In this document: piece by piece, positions 9,300 through 17,349 of the stretch | How the letters are laid out: each line of letters begins with the position of its first letter | Position numbering within the stretch: position 1 is the first letter of the stretch | Source of the DNA: an uncultured Bacteroidales bacterium | GTDB taxonomy: Bacteria > Bacteroidota > Bacteroidia > Bacteroidales > P3 | Length of the DNA: 64,000 nucleotides | Direction of reading: 5' to 3' | NCBI GenBank assembly: GCA_900316055.1 | Contig: ONBK01000007.1 | Location: 1 to 64,000, forward strand | The notes under the pieces: generated by a model | The model's database searches: none | Seen by the model: only the letters and a program-made list of their open reading frames with translations | Told to the model about the DNA's origin: nothing | Position numbers and translations under genes: made by a program

Positions 9300-10598
9300 T
9301 TAATACCCATATTTCTGGCCCCAGCGGGTGCGGAGGGAGGTGCGGGTGTCGTTTTCGCGGGGGGTGTTGCCGGGGTCGTAGAATTTAGAGCCTTCCAAGC
9401 CTTGCGGCAGGTATTCCTGCTCGGCGAAGCCGCCGAGGAGATTGCTGGATTGATTGTCTGAGTAGTTGTGGGCGTATTTGTATCCGTCGCCGTAGCCGAG
9501 GTTTTTCATCAGCTTGGTGGGGGCGTTGCGGATGTGCAGCGGCACGGGCAGGTCGCCGTAGCGTTTGACGGCCATCTCGGCGTTGTTGAGGGCCATGTAG
9601 GTGGCGTTGCTCTTGGCGGAGCAGGCGAGGTAGCAGGCGCACTGCGAGAGGTTGATGCGACACTCAGGATACCCTATCTTGTTGACAGCGTCGAAAGTGG
9701 CGTTGGCCAGCAGCAGGGCGTTGGGGTTGGCGTTGCCGATGTCTTCGGAGGCAAAGATGAGCATGCGTCGGGCAATGAAGAGCGGGTCTTCGCCGCCAGC
9801 AATCATGCGGGCCAGCCAGTAGACAGCGCCGTTGGGGTCGCTGCCGCGCATACTCTTGATGAAGGCCGAGATGATGTCATAGTGCATCTCGCCCTGTTTG
9901 TCGTAGAAGGCGAGGTTCTGCTGGATGACGGTAGTGACGTTGGTGTTGTCAATAATAATCGGAATGTTGTGATTGTTCGTAGAGTTCTGGTTATTCCGAT
10001 GGATAACCAGCTCTATAGCGTTAAGTAGTTTGCGGGCATCACCGCCGCTGATGCGCATGAGAGCCTCATCTTCCTTCACCTCTACGCTGATGCCTTGGGT
10101 GGCATAGTAGTTCACTGCCGAGGCGATAAGCTGGCGCATATCATTCTCGTCGAACTCTTTGAGGACGTAGACCTGGCAGCGGGAGAGCAGGGCGGAGATG
10201 ACCTCGAAGGAGGGGTTCTCGGTGGTAGCGCCGATAAGGGTGATGGTACCACGCTCTACGGCACCGAGCAGGGAGTCCTGCTGGGCTTTGTTGAAGCGGT
10301 GGATTTCGTCGATGAAGAGGATGGCTCCTTCTTCCTCCTGGGCGGCATTGATGACCTCGCGCACCTCTTTTACGCCGCTGCTGATGGCACTCAGCGTGTG
10401 GAAGGGACGATGGAGCGTGTTGGAGATAATCATCGCGAGGGTGGTCTTGCCGATGCCCGGAGGTCCCCAGAAAATCATCGAAGGAATATTGCCGCTTTCT
10501 ATTAATGTGCGAAGAACAGCACCTGATCCTATCAAGTGCTGTTGTCCGATATATTCATCGAGATTTTTCGGCCGTAATATCTCTGCTAACGGAGTCAT
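9300..10598 (-). CDS. rarA: RarA/MgsA-type AAA+ ATPase (replication-associated recombination protein)
   Basis: This cytoplasmic clamp-loader-like ATPase of the RarA/MgsA/WRNIP1 family acts at stalled replication forks. Seen in 432 residues: Walker [10 protein letters not shown] (44-52), Walker B ILFIDEIH (93-100), sensor segment [14 protein letters not shown], arginine-finger region [10 protein letters not shown], and the C-terminal tetramerisation region with [25 protein letters not shown]. The true start is the ATG at 10598: the frame stays open further upstream, but that part overlaps queA and is rich in His/Arg/Pro typical of a shadow frame. The ATG overlaps the queA stop as ATGA, so translation is probably coupled to queA. 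Confidence 0.95.
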   Translation of the reverse strand: MTPLAEILRPKNLDEYIGQQHLIGSGAVLRTLIESGNIPSMIFWGPPGIGKTTLAMIISNTLHRPFHTLSAISSGVKEVREVINAAQEEEGAILFIDEIHRFNKAQQDSLLGAVERGTITLIGATTENPSFEVISALLSRCQVYVLKEFDENDMRQLIASAVNYYATQGISVEVKEDEALMRISGGDARKLLNAIELVIHRNNQNSTNNHNIPIIIDNTNVTTVIQQNLAFYDKQGEMHYDIISAFIKSMRGSDPNGAVYWLARMIAGGEDPLFIARRMLIFASEDIGNANPNALLLANATFDAVNKIGYPECRINLSQCACYLACSAKSNATYMALNNAEMAVKRYGDLPVPLHIRNAPTKLMKNLGYGDGYKYAHNYSDNQSSNLLGGFAEQEYLPQGLEGSKFYDPGNTPRENDTRTSLRTRWGQKYGY

Positions 10599-11650
10599 AC
10601 TATCAGCATTGCGTCGCCATAGGTGGAGAAACGGTATTTCTCCTTGATGGCGGTTTGGTAGGTCTGCATGAGGAGTTCCGGGCCGGCGAAGGCGCTGGCC
10701 ATGATGAACTGGCTGCTCATGGGGTGGTGGAAGTTGGTGACCATCATGTCGGCAATGGTGAAGTCGTAGGGCGGGAAGATGAATTTGTTGGTCCATCCAT
10801 CGTAGGGACGTATTTTGCCGGGGATGGTGACTGCGCTCTCGAGGGCGCGCATAGTGGTGGTACCCACGCAGCAGATTTTATGGCCTTTCTCTTTGGCATC
10901 TTCTATTAGCTGGCATGTCTCGTCGTCGAGGTGCATCTCTTCGGCGTCCATGCGGTGCTTGGAGAGGTCTTCTACTTCGATGTCCTTGAATTCGCCCATG
11001 CCTGTGTGAAGGGTCAATTCGGTCCATTTTACATCTTTTATCTCCATGCGTTTGAGCAACTCGCGGCTGAAGTGGAGTCCGGCGATGGGTGCGGCAATGC
11101 CGCCTTCAACTTTTGCGTAGAGAGTCTGGTAGTTCTCTGCATCGCTCTTCTCGATGTCGCGTAGTTTGCGGAGCTCTTCGGGCAGCGGCGTACGCCCCAT
11201 GCCTTTGACGATGGACATGAACTCGGTGTGGGGACCGTCGAAGAGGAAGCGTATGGTGCGGCCGCGTGAGGTGGTGTTGTCTACCACTTCGGCCACAAGG
11301 GCGTCGTTGGTACCAAAATAGAGCTTGTTGCCGATGCGGATCTTGCGGGCGGGGTCAACGATGACATCCCAAAGGCGCATCTCCTCGTTGAGCTCGCGGA
11401 GGAGGAAGACCTGTATACGGGCTCCGGTTTTCTCTTTCTCGCCATCGAGGAGGGCGGGAAAGACGCGCGTATTGTTGGCCACCACAACGTCGCCTTCGTC
11501 GACATATTCAATGAAATCTTTGAAAATACGGTGCTCCACTTGCCCGCTATCGCGGTGCAGTACCAGCATTCGGGCTTCGTCACGGTTGCGCGGAGGCTTT
11601 TCGGCAATCAAATCTTTTGGCAGGTTGAACCTAAACTGTGATAACTTCAT
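10595..11650 (-). CDS. queA: S-adenosylmethionine:tRNA ribosyltransferase-isomerase
   Basis: QueA transfers and rearranges the ribosyl part of SAM onto 7-aminomethyl-7-deazaguanine in tRNA, making epoxyqueuosine. The start is the ATG at 11650, giving [19 protein letters not shown], the family's usual N-terminus; the further upstream in-frame region does not look like QueA. The 351-residue length is normal. Motifs include the [11 protein letters not shown] segment, AAPTAGLHF-like [15 protein letters not shown], and the C-terminal [19 protein letters not shown]. It is the first gene of queA-rarA with a 4-bp overlap. A 20-bp inverted repeat lies just upstream (11669-11688). Confidence 0.95.
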   Translation of the reverse strand: MKLSQFRFNLPKDLIAEKPPRNRDEARMLVLHRDSGQVEHRIFKDFIEYVDEGDVVVANNTRVFPALLDGEKEKTGARIQVFLLRELNEEMRLWDVIVDPARKIRIGNKLYFGTNDALVAEVVDNTTSRGRTIRFLFDGPHTEFMSIVKGMGRTPLPEELRKLRDIEKSDAENYQTLYAKVEGGIAAPIAGLHFSRELLKRMEIKDVKWTELTLHTGMGEFKDIEVEDLSKHRMDAEEMHLDDETCQLIEDAKEKGHKICCVGTTTMRALESAVTIPGKIRPYDGWTNKFIFPPYDFTIADMMVTNFHHPMSSQFIMASAFAGPELLMQTYQTAIKEKYRFSTYGDAMLIV

Positions 11651-11668
11651 CTCTTCTTTTTTTGTTGC

Positions 11669-11688
11669 GGACACAACACATTGTGTCC
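11669..11688. repeat. Perfect inverted repeat upstream of queA
   Basis: GGACACAA and TTGTGTCC flank a 4-base loop, 19 bp before the queA start. It could be an operator or an RNA hairpin in the queA leader; there is no T-run, so a terminator is unlikely. It does not resemble a preQ1 riboswitch. Confidence 0.5.
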
Positions 11689-11760
11689 TTGCTTTTGACA
11701 CGATAACGTAAAAAATATGATATTGGTATATGTGGGGAAAAATTTTTTTTGAAAAATCCT

Positions 11761-11795
11761 CCCCCACAGAGGTGAGGCGCAAAAGGGGGTGGGGG
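11761..11795. repeat. GC-rich inverted repeat between queA and the transglycosylase gene
   Basis: CCCCCAC and GTGGGGG form a 7-bp stem with a 21-base loop, followed on the plus strand by an A/T-rich stretch. It lies in the 200-bp divergent gap. A role as a regulatory hairpin is possible but nothing decides it. Confidence 0.35.
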
Positions 11796-11850
11796 GAAAA
11801 TATTTTTTACTTGTGTATACTATAAATATGTTTTTTGCGTTAAGGCTTGT

Positions 11851-13137
11851 ATGAAACTAAGAATCTGCCTTATTCTCACTCCTCTGGTGATGCTTGCCGC
11901 TGCGTTGCCCGCACGGGCTCAGTCGGGCGACTCAATCGACTACACTCCGTCGGAGGTGGAACTTATGACCAAGCGCTACACCGACTCTTACGACAGCCTT
12001 ATCAATAGCTACTACATGCGTCGGCTGAAGAGCCATCGGCACGCCAACCATAACGAGGTGTCGATGGAGGATTTCGACAATATCCCCGATTCGGTACTGA
12101 TGTCTCGCCTTCGGGCTTTGCACACGGTGATTCCTATGAGCTACAACAGCGAGGTGCGCACACATATCAAGTTCTATCTGAGGTATATGTCGCGTCGTTT
12201 GGATGTGATGCTGATGCTCTGCGAGTATTACCGACCTTTGTTCTTGGAAAGTCTGAACCGCTATGATGTGCCGGAAGAGTTGAAGTACCTTCCCATTGTG
12301 GAGTCGGCCTTGAATCCTATGGCTACCTCGCGCGTGGGTGCTGCCGGACTTTGGCAGTTTATGTACAGTACGGGTGCCGATTACGGGCTGGAGGTGAATT
12401 CCATTGTCGACGACCGCCGCGACCCTTACAAGTCAAGCCTTGCCGCTGCACGTTTCTTGCGTAATCTTTATCGTACCTTCGATGATTGGACGTTGGCTAT
12501 TGCGGCTTACAACTGCGGCCCGGGAACCATCCATAAGGCCATCGCTCGATCGGGGGGCAAGCGTAACTTCTGGGAGCTCTATCCCTACCTCCCGCGTGAG
12601 ACGCGCGGCTATATCCCTGCCTTCATTGCGGTGAACTATGTGATGAACTATTATTCCCTGCACGGCATCCGCCCTACAAAACTCGAGGCTCCGATGCGTT
12701 CGGACACGGTGGTCCTGGCAAGCGATGTGCTGATGGGTTATGTGCAGGAGTTCACGGGGGTTGGTCTTGAAGAATTGCATACCCTCAACCCCCAATACCG
12801 TACCGACTTTATCCCGGGTTCCACGGGCAAGTATCATATCACGCTTCCTACGGGCAAGGTGGCAGCATTCCTTTCCCATCAGGACACTATCTACACAGCC
12901 TCTCGCGACAGCCTCTCGCGGCGTCCTGTCAATATCGAGCCCGACAGAAAGGTCGGTAGGGAGAGAGGCAAATCGCGTGGGAAGTCCGGCAGTACTATCT
13001 ATCATACCGTCAAGAAAGGTGAGACCCTCTCGTCGGTGGCCCGGAAGTATGGTATCTCTGTCGCTCAACTGAAGAAAATGAATGGCCTCAAGAAGGACTC
13101 GATACGTACAGGACAGAGACTTAGAGTTAGGAGTTGA
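11851..13137 (+). CDS. mltD: Membrane-bound lytic murein transglycosylase D-like, SLT plus LysM
   Basis: This periplasmic enzyme cleaves peptidoglycan glycan strands between MurNAc and GlcNAc. Seen in 428 residues: a signal peptide ending near ARAQ, an SLT/GH23 domain from about residue 130 with catalytic Glu151 in YLPIVESALNP, the motifs GAAGLWQFM and AIAAYNCGPG, a linker, and a C-terminal LysM domain (about 381-426, YHTVKKGETLSSVARKYG) that binds glycan. There is no lipobox, so it is probably soluble or anchored only by LysM. It opens a forward cluster with ftsB and an NlpC/P60 lipoprotein, all concerned with wall and division. Its last codons are made of a heptamer array that continues into the next gene. 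Confidence 0.93.
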   Translation: MKLRICLILTPLVMLAAALPARAQSGDSIDYTPSEVELMTKRYTDSYDSLINSYYMRRLKSHRHANHNEVSMEDFDNIPDSVLMSRLRALHTVIPMSYNSEVRTHIKFYLRYMSRRLDVMLMLCEYYRPLFLESLNRYDVPEELKYLPIVESALNPMATSRVGAAGLWQFMYSTGADYGLEVNSIVDDRRDPYKSSLAAARFLRNLYRTFDDWTLAIAAYNCGPGTIHKAIARSGGKRNFWELYPYLPRETRGYIPAFIAVNYVMNYYSLHGIRPTKLEAPMRSDTVVLASDVLMGYVQEFTGVGLEELHTLNPQYRTDFIPGSTGKYHITLPTGKVAAFLSHQDTIYTASRDSLSRRPVNIEPDRKVGRERGKSRGKSGSTIYHTVKKGETLSSVARKYGISVAQLKKMNGLKKDSIRTGQRLRVRS

Positions 13138-13158
13138 ATATTGATTATTGGTTATTGA
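13121..13158. repeat. Heptamer array across the mltD-ftsB junction
   Basis: Units TTAGAGT, TAGGAGT, TGAATAT, TGATTAT and TGGTTAT run in 7-bp register, covering the mltD stop codon and the only plausible start codons of the next gene. Confidence 0.6.
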
Positions 13159-13447
13159 CAACGTGGACTTTAAGAAGATACTCAAGATAAAAGGACTGAA
13201 ATACTGGGTGGCTACCGCAGTGTTTTTGGTGGTGATATTGTTTCTCGATGCCAACAACCTGTTGGTCACTATGCGCTTGCAACGCGAGGTGAATGCCGGT
13301 GAGGACAGTATCCGTAAGCTTGAAAAGGCTATCCAGCAGGAGAGTGTAGAAAAGCAGACTATCAGCGACCTCGATGCCAAGGAGCATTTTGGACGCGAAA
13401 ACTATTTCATGAAGAAGGATAACGAGGTTATTTATAAGAGATTGTAG
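13148..13447 (+). CDS. ftsB: Septum formation protein of the FtsB/DivIC family
   Basis: This small bitopic membrane protein of the divisome has a short cytoplasmic N-terminus, one transmembrane helix (about residues 19-35, YWVATAVFLVVILFLDANN) and a heptad coiled coil (about 40-70), followed by the family-typical segment AKEHFGRENYFMKKDNEVIY. In other bacteria it pairs with FtsL and FtsQ. No ATG is available before the membrane helix: the usable starts are TTG at 13148 or GTG at 13163. A stop lies just upstream in frame, and the start region falls inside a heptamer array, so the start is uncertain by five residues. The gap to mltD is 10 bp. Confidence 0.87.
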   Translation: MVIDNVDFKKILKIKGLKYWVATAVFLVVILFLDANNLLVTMRLQREVNAGEDSIRKLEKAIQQESVEKQTISDLDAKEHFGRENYFMKKDNEVIYKRL

Positions 13448-13466
13448 GTTATCGGTTGTAGAGATT

Positions 13467-14060
13467 ATGAACAGGCGTTTGCTCATACTATTTTGTGCCA
13501 CAGTGCTGCTCAGCGGCTGTCAGTCGCTGCAGAAGTTTATGTCGCGTGATTTGGAGGATGAGGATTTCGTCATCGGACAGCTCTATGTCGACGAGGTGGT
13601 GCGAGAGACTCCCGTCATCGCCCGTCGGGTTGCTACTCCTAAGGAGAAGGAGTCGGGGAAAACCAATGCTCTCGGTCTCGCCTATAGCCCTGACGATAAT
13701 GCCGCACTATACGAGACCGTCAATGAATGGCTCGGTGTACCTTACAAATACGGCGGTAGCGACCGCAATGGTATCGACTGTTCTGCCTTTGTGGGCGTCG
13801 TCTACAGAAAGGTCTATGGTATCAATCTCCATCGCACTTCCAACGATATGTTGCGTGATGTTGACCTCATCGGTCGCTCGCAACTCCGAGAGGGCGATAT
13901 TCTATTCTTTACCAACAGTAAGGGTAAGGTGTCGCACGTGGGTGTCTATCTCAAGGACAATCTGTTCGCCCATTCCTCTACCTCCAATGGAGTGAGCGTC
14001 AGCAATCTCAACGACACCTATTGGCAGAAGCATTTCTATAAGGGGGGACGCGCGAAATAA
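13467..14060 (+). CDS. NlpC/P60 family lipoprotein (peptidoglycan endopeptidase)
   Basis: This is a probable D-Glu to diamino-acid endopeptidase cutting peptidoglycan stem peptides. It has a lipoprotein signal with lipobox LLSGC (Cys18), and the NlpC/P60 domain covers about residues 82-195. The catalytic set is Cys105 in IDCSAFVG, His157 in VSHVGVYL and a polar third residue, probably His169 in FAHSST. It is 197 residues, normal for this type. It is the last gene of the mltD-ftsB cluster (19-bp gap) and is followed by a terminator hairpin at 14087-14116. Surface or periplasmic side cannot be told from sequence. Confidence 0.92.
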   Translation: MNRRLLILFCATVLLSGCQSLQKFMSRDLEDEDFVIGQLYVDEVVRETPVIARRVATPKEKESGKTNALGLAYSPDDNAALYETVNEWLGVPYKYGGSDRNGIDCSAFVGVVYRKVYGINLHRTSNDMLRDVDLIGRSQLREGDILFFTNSKGKVSHVGVYLKDNLFAHSSTSNGVSVSNLNDTYWQKHFYKGGRAK

Positions 14061-14064
14061 GAAA

Positions 14065-14382
14065 CTACTTGGTGTTTTTGTATCCCATAGTCAGCAGGAG
14101 GCTGACTATTTTTTCTTTCATCTCGCCTTGAATAACAATCTCGCCCTCTTTGGCGGAGCCGCCGACACCGCATTTGGTCTTTAGTTGTTTCGCGAGGGCG
14201 TTGAGGTCATCGTCGGAGCCGACGAAACCCTTTACGAGGGTCACGGTCTTCCCGCCGCGATGGTGGCGCTCAATGTTGACGCGCAGTTTCTGACGGTCGG
14301 GAGCGAGGGTTTCAATGGCCTCGGGCTCCTCAGACCTCATGGCATCGGGATTGGTAGAGAAAACAAGGTTGCCTAAATCCAT
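14065..14382 (-). CDS. yciH: SUI1/YciH family translation initiation factor-like protein
   Basis: This 105-residue protein is a homologue of eukaryotic eIF1, which in bacteria (YciH) is linked to fidelity of initiation. The SUI1 core is visible: RQKLRVNIERHHRGGKTVTLVKGF, then LAKQLKTKCGVGGSAKEGEIVIQG, with the conserved CG(V/T)GGS(A/V)K motif near residues 71-78. It is the last gene of a five-gene minus operon that begins with the DUF349 gene. Its 3' end contains the terminator hairpin of the convergent nlpC gene, so about 30 bp serve both purposes. Confidence 0.93.
   Translation of the reverse strand: MDLGNLVFSTNPDAMRSEEPEAIETLAPDRQKLRVNIERHHRGGKTVTLVKGFVGSDDDLNALAKQLKTKCGVGGSAKEGEIVIQGEMKEKIVSLLLTMGYKNTK
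14087..14116 (+). terminator. Rho-independent terminator of the mltD-ftsB-nlpC cluster
   Basis: ATAGTCAGC, a 5-base loop and GCTGACTAT form a perfect 9-bp stem followed by a T-rich tail. It sits inside the last codons of the convergent yciH gene. Confidence 0.8.
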
Positions 14383-14401
14383 GATTGCTTGAATACTTGG
14401 G

Positions 14402-15286
14402 TTATTTGTTGCTGGCGTAAAGTTTCACCGATTTGGGGTGGACGACAAAGTGGAGGTCGTCGCCGAGGTTTTCGCCTTCACCGTCGATGTTGACCCATTT
14501 GTCGAGGTTGCCCTCGATATGAACCTCTTTGGCGCGGAACATCTCCACATGCTGCGAGTGGTCGAGGAGATTCATGAAGGCCAGTGGTGCGGTGATGGGG
14601 AGGTGATCGATAGGAACCTTGTCGATGATGGTGATGTCGAGAAGTCCGTCGGCGAGCTGCGCTTTAGGCGCAACAGAGAGGTTGTAACCATACTGGCGGC
14701 CGTTGGCGATGGCGATAAACCAGGCTTTGCGTTTGAGGGATCGTCCATCGACAGTGAGATGGTAGTTGCAGTTCTGATAGCTGGCATATTCGCGGAAGAA
14801 GAGGCTGGAGTAGGCTTTGAAACCACGTTTCTTGACGGCTTTGAGGAGACGGGCGATATAGGCGTCGAAGCCCACACCCGAGGCGTTCACCGAGAGGTAT
14901 TTGTCGTTGATGACGATGGAGTCGATGGTTTGGGAGTGGAGTTTGTTGAGATTCTGAACAGCGAGTGCGGGACGCAGGGGAATCTTGAGGGTGCGCGCCA
15001 GTCCGTTGCCGCTGCCGCAGGGGATGATGCCCATGTGGACACCGCTGTCCTTGAGCCCTTGTGCCACATCATTGACGCTACCGTCGCCACCTACAGCAAC
15101 GACGCAGTCGAAGCCTTGATTGGCGGCTTCTCGAGCCAACTCGCAGCCATGATGGATATGCTCGGTGTAGCGCACCGAATAGTCGAAGAGGTCCTGGTTG
15201 AGGTTCTCCCGGATGACGGTTTCAATATTCTTCTGTCTGCCGGTGCCGGAGACGGGATTGATGATGAAAAGGGTCTTTTGTTTCAA
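14402..15286 (-). CDS. Diacylglycerol kinase family lipid kinase (YegS/DgkB-like)
   Basis: This kinase of the DAGK catalytic family (Pfam-type DAGK_cat) phosphorylates diacylglycerol or a related lipid at the inner membrane, recycling it into phospholipid. Seen in 294 residues: N-terminal FIINPVSGTG, the nucleotide-binding loop VAVGGDGSVNDVAQGL (64-79), IIPCGSGNGLARTL, and the C-terminal beta-sandwich with IDGE near the end. It lies between gldB and yciH in the minus operon (gaps 22 and 19 bp). In Bacteroidota this family may also act on sphingolipid bases; the sequence does not decide that. Confidence 0.92.
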   Translation of the reverse strand: MKQKTLFIINPVSGTGRQKNIETVIRENLNQDLFDYSVRYTEHIHHGCELAREAANQGFDCVVAVGGDGSVNDVAQGLKDSGVHMGIIPCGSGNGLARTLKIPLRPALAVQNLNKLHSQTIDSIVINDKYLSVNASGVGFDAYIARLLKAVKKRGFKAYSSLFFREYASYQNCNYHLTVDGRSLKRKAWFIAIANGRQYGYNLSVAPKAQLADGLLDITIIDKVPIDHLPITAPLAFMNLLDHSQHVEMFRAKEVHIEGNLDKWVNIDGEGENLGDDLHFVVHPKSVKLYASNK

Positions 15287-15308
15287 GGGACTGAGAGTTT
15301 AAGTGGGT

Positions 15309-16331
15309 TCATTTTCCAGGTCGCCATTGCGACTTGTTGAGGATCTTGCGGCTGTCGGTGTCGGCGAAGAGGTCGGCCAGGGAAACGTTGGTGTTGTCCA
15401 TATAATGTTTCACTATCTGCCAACCGATATAGTCGCAGGTGCGCGGAGCGGAGCCGTCACCGAAGGCGTTGGTCTTGGGACCGTCGCCGATGAGGTTGCG
15501 CAACTCGTATTTGTCGGTGCTGAAGAGCAGTTGTTTCTGGATAAAGGCACCCCAGACGTTCTCCACATTTTCCTTCATCCAATCGAATTGCTCAGGTGTG
15601 TAGCGGAGCTTGATATGGTCGGGAACATCGGGAAGGGTTTGGTCGAGGAAGTAGAGGATTTTACCGCTGAAAATAGCGTGGTCGAGGAGAGTGAGGTTGC
15701 CCATGGGGAGGGTGATGTGGTCGGTGGCGACGGCGGACATACAGTCGGCGAGGATATGGTCGCGGGTGCTGAGATTCACGAGATAGGCGGGCATCAAGAA
15801 GAAGTTGCGCTCCTCCATCTCGGGAAGTGCGTAGCGGTCGATGGAAATGGCGAGGTCGCGATTGTAGCAGAAGACACGGGTATCGTAGCTCTCGAAGTCA
15901 GCGGTGATAAGGGTGTAATAGCGGTCGTAGATGATATCGGGACAGAGTTCGCGGGCTTTCTTCATCGCTGTCCCCAGGTCGCTCTCGAGCCACGAGAGGT
16001 CGTGATAGAGGCTGTCGGTCTTGTGATAGATGTAGCGTATGTCGGGATCGGAGACGAAAGCGCGGAGGTAGGCCATATACTCGGGGTCGTCGGGTTGGCA
16101 GTTGAGCAAGGGTGTGTTGTAGAGGGCGCTGTCGCGGATGAGGACGTTGCGCAGTTCTCCCGAGGGGGTGTCGAACAGCAACTGCTCGAAGCGGTTGAGG
16201 TGTATGGGGTCGCCAGAAGGAGAACAAGAAAGGAGGAAGAAGAAAAGTAGGGAGAGAAAGGGAGTGGAAAGGAGAGAAAGGGAGTGAAAGGACAATAGTT
16301 TCTTGAGGGAACTGCAGCTATAGCGTTTCAT
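15309..16331 (-). CDS. gldB: GldB-family gliding/secretion lipoprotein
   Basis: This 340-residue lipoprotein has its lipobox at FLLSC (Cys36) and resembles GldB: FEQLLFDTP, then a conserved run ending in NLIGDGPKTNAFGDGSAP and IGWQIVKHYM. In Flavobacterium GldB is needed for gliding; many non-gliding Bacteroidales keep a homologue whose role is not settled. It may have a zincin-like fold, but I see no clear HExxH. The leader is unusually long and is partly encoded by a 10-bp tandem array at 16251-16290. It is the third gene of the DUF349-GT90-gldB-kinase-yciH operon. Confidence 0.82.
   Translation of the reverse strand: MKRYSCSSLKKLLSFHSLSLLSTPFLSLLFFFLLSCSPSGDPIHLNRFEQLLFDTPSGELRNVLIRDSALYNTPLLNCQPDDPEYMAYLRAFVSDPDIRYIYHKTDSLYHDLSWLESDLGTAMKKARELCPDIIYDRYYTLITADFESYDTRVFCYNRDLAISIDRYALPEMEERNFFLMPAYLVNLSTRDHILADCMSAVATDHITLPMGNLTLLDHAIFSGKILYFLDQTLPDVPDHIKLRYTPEQFDWMKENVENVWGAFIQKQLLFSTDKYELRNLIGDGPKTNAFGDGSAPRTCDYIGWQIVKHYMDNTNVSLADLFADTDSRKILNKSQWRPGK
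16251..16290. repeat. 10-bp tandem array (complement CTTTCACTCC) in the gldB signal peptide
   Basis: Four units in exact 10-bp register read, on the plus strand, GGAGAGAAAG, GGAGTGGAAA, GGAGAGAAAG and GGAGTGAAAG. On the coding strand the unit is CTTTCACTCC, identical to one in the S41 protease signal peptide at 61941-61950. Confidence 0.8.
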
Positions 16332-16343
16332 GGTTTCATTTCT

Positions 16344-17339
16344 TTAATTAGTGAGTTTAAAGTATTTCTGCATCACGAGGAGACTGATGTAACGTTCGCG
16401 GCGGAGGTCGCGGAACTGGTCGACATAGCGGTTGGCGTTGCGGGCCATCTCTTCGGCCTCACGCGGATGGCTGCTGTAGTAATCCATCTGGGTTTCGAGG
16501 TCACTGTAGTCGTCCTTCACCTCCACATAGTGCACACCCGGCTCCAGCCGGCTCTCCATGAACCACGACTCGCAGGTGGGACGCGGCATCACAGCCAGCG
16601 AGTTGGACGACATAATCCAGCGGAGGTTCGAGGCCACATCGTTGCCTTCGAGGGCCATGATGAAACGGTAGTCGAGGTGTTGGTAGAGCGAGATGCGAGG
16701 GGCGGCTTTGCCGCTCGAGGGGGCCATCTTCTCGCCAGCGAAGATGCTGCCGTTCGAGAGGGTAGTGGCGCCGTCGATGCGGGGATTGCCGGCGAAAGTG
16801 TTACAGAAGAGCACACGGTTGGGACGCTGGCCGATGTAGCCGCGGAAGATGGCGCGGTCGGACTTCTGCGAGAACTCCTTCTTGTCTTTTAGAAAGACAT
16901 AGTGGCGGCATTTGTCGAGTTTCAGCACCACGCTGTTGCTGTTGTCGCACCCGAGGCTTCGGGTCTTCACCACAGTGGGGTAGGGCGGGATGTCGCGCAC
17001 ATCGCCGAAGAGGTGGTTCCAGCGGAGCGAGGGGTCGAACCACTGGAGTGTCTCGCGGCTGTCGTAGTAGTAGGTGCTGCCGTGAGGCGTTCGGTGGAGG
17101 TCGCCGATGATTTCGGCTGCGGGGCCGAGGTCGCGGTGATTGTCGAATTGACAGTAATGGTTCACGCGTGAGGCGATATACTCCTCGTCGTAAAGTCGGC
17201 GGCATTCTTCCAGTTCTTTCTTCAGGCGTTTCCGGAAGAAGGCATCGGGCAGAATATCTCTAAAGCCGGCTCTCAGGTAGTAGCCGGCTTTAGAGTTTTT
17301 TCCGCTGTGGAAAAGATATTCGAATGTGGCGTTAGCCAT
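16344..17339 (-). CDS. Glycosyltransferase family 90-like (CAP10/LPS-modifying)
   Basis: This 331-residue protein matches family GT90 (Glyco_transf_90), whose members add xylose or other sugars to surface glycans. The hallmark is the C-terminal donor-site segment MALEGNDVASNLRWIMSSNS followed by PRPTCESWFMESRLEPGVHYVEV, plus FRGYIGQRPNR earlier. No signal peptide or membrane helix is evident, so it probably works on the cytoplasmic face in LPS or capsule assembly. It follows the DUF349 gene by 10 bp and precedes gldB by 12 bp. Substrate is unknown. Confidence 0.85.
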   Translation of the reverse strand: MANATFEYLFHSGKNSKAGYYLRAGFRDILPDAFFRKRLKKELEECRRLYDEEYIASRVNHYCQFDNHRDLGPAAEIIGDLHRTPHGSTYYYDSRETLQWFDPSLRWNHLFGDVRDIPPYPTVVKTRSLGCDNSNSVVLKLDKCRHYVFLKDKKEFSQKSDRAIFRGYIGQRPNRVLFCNTFAGNPRIDGATTLSNGSIFAGEKMAPSSGKAAPRISLYQHLDYRFIMALEGNDVASNLRWIMSSNSLAVMPRPTCESWFMESRLEPGVHYVEVKDDYSDLETQMDYYSSHPREAEEMARNANRYVDQFRDLRRERYISLLVMQKYFKLTN

Positions 17340-17349
17340 AATTCAGATT

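Noticed and set aside
10599..10796. N-terminal extension of RarA
   Set aside because: The extra 66 codons lie inside queA in another frame and lack AAA+ family similarity; the family start [19 protein letters not shown] is at 10598.
11651..11782. N-terminal extension of QueA
   Set aside because: The family start [11 protein letters not shown] is at 11650; the upstream part has no similarity and contains the inverted repeat.
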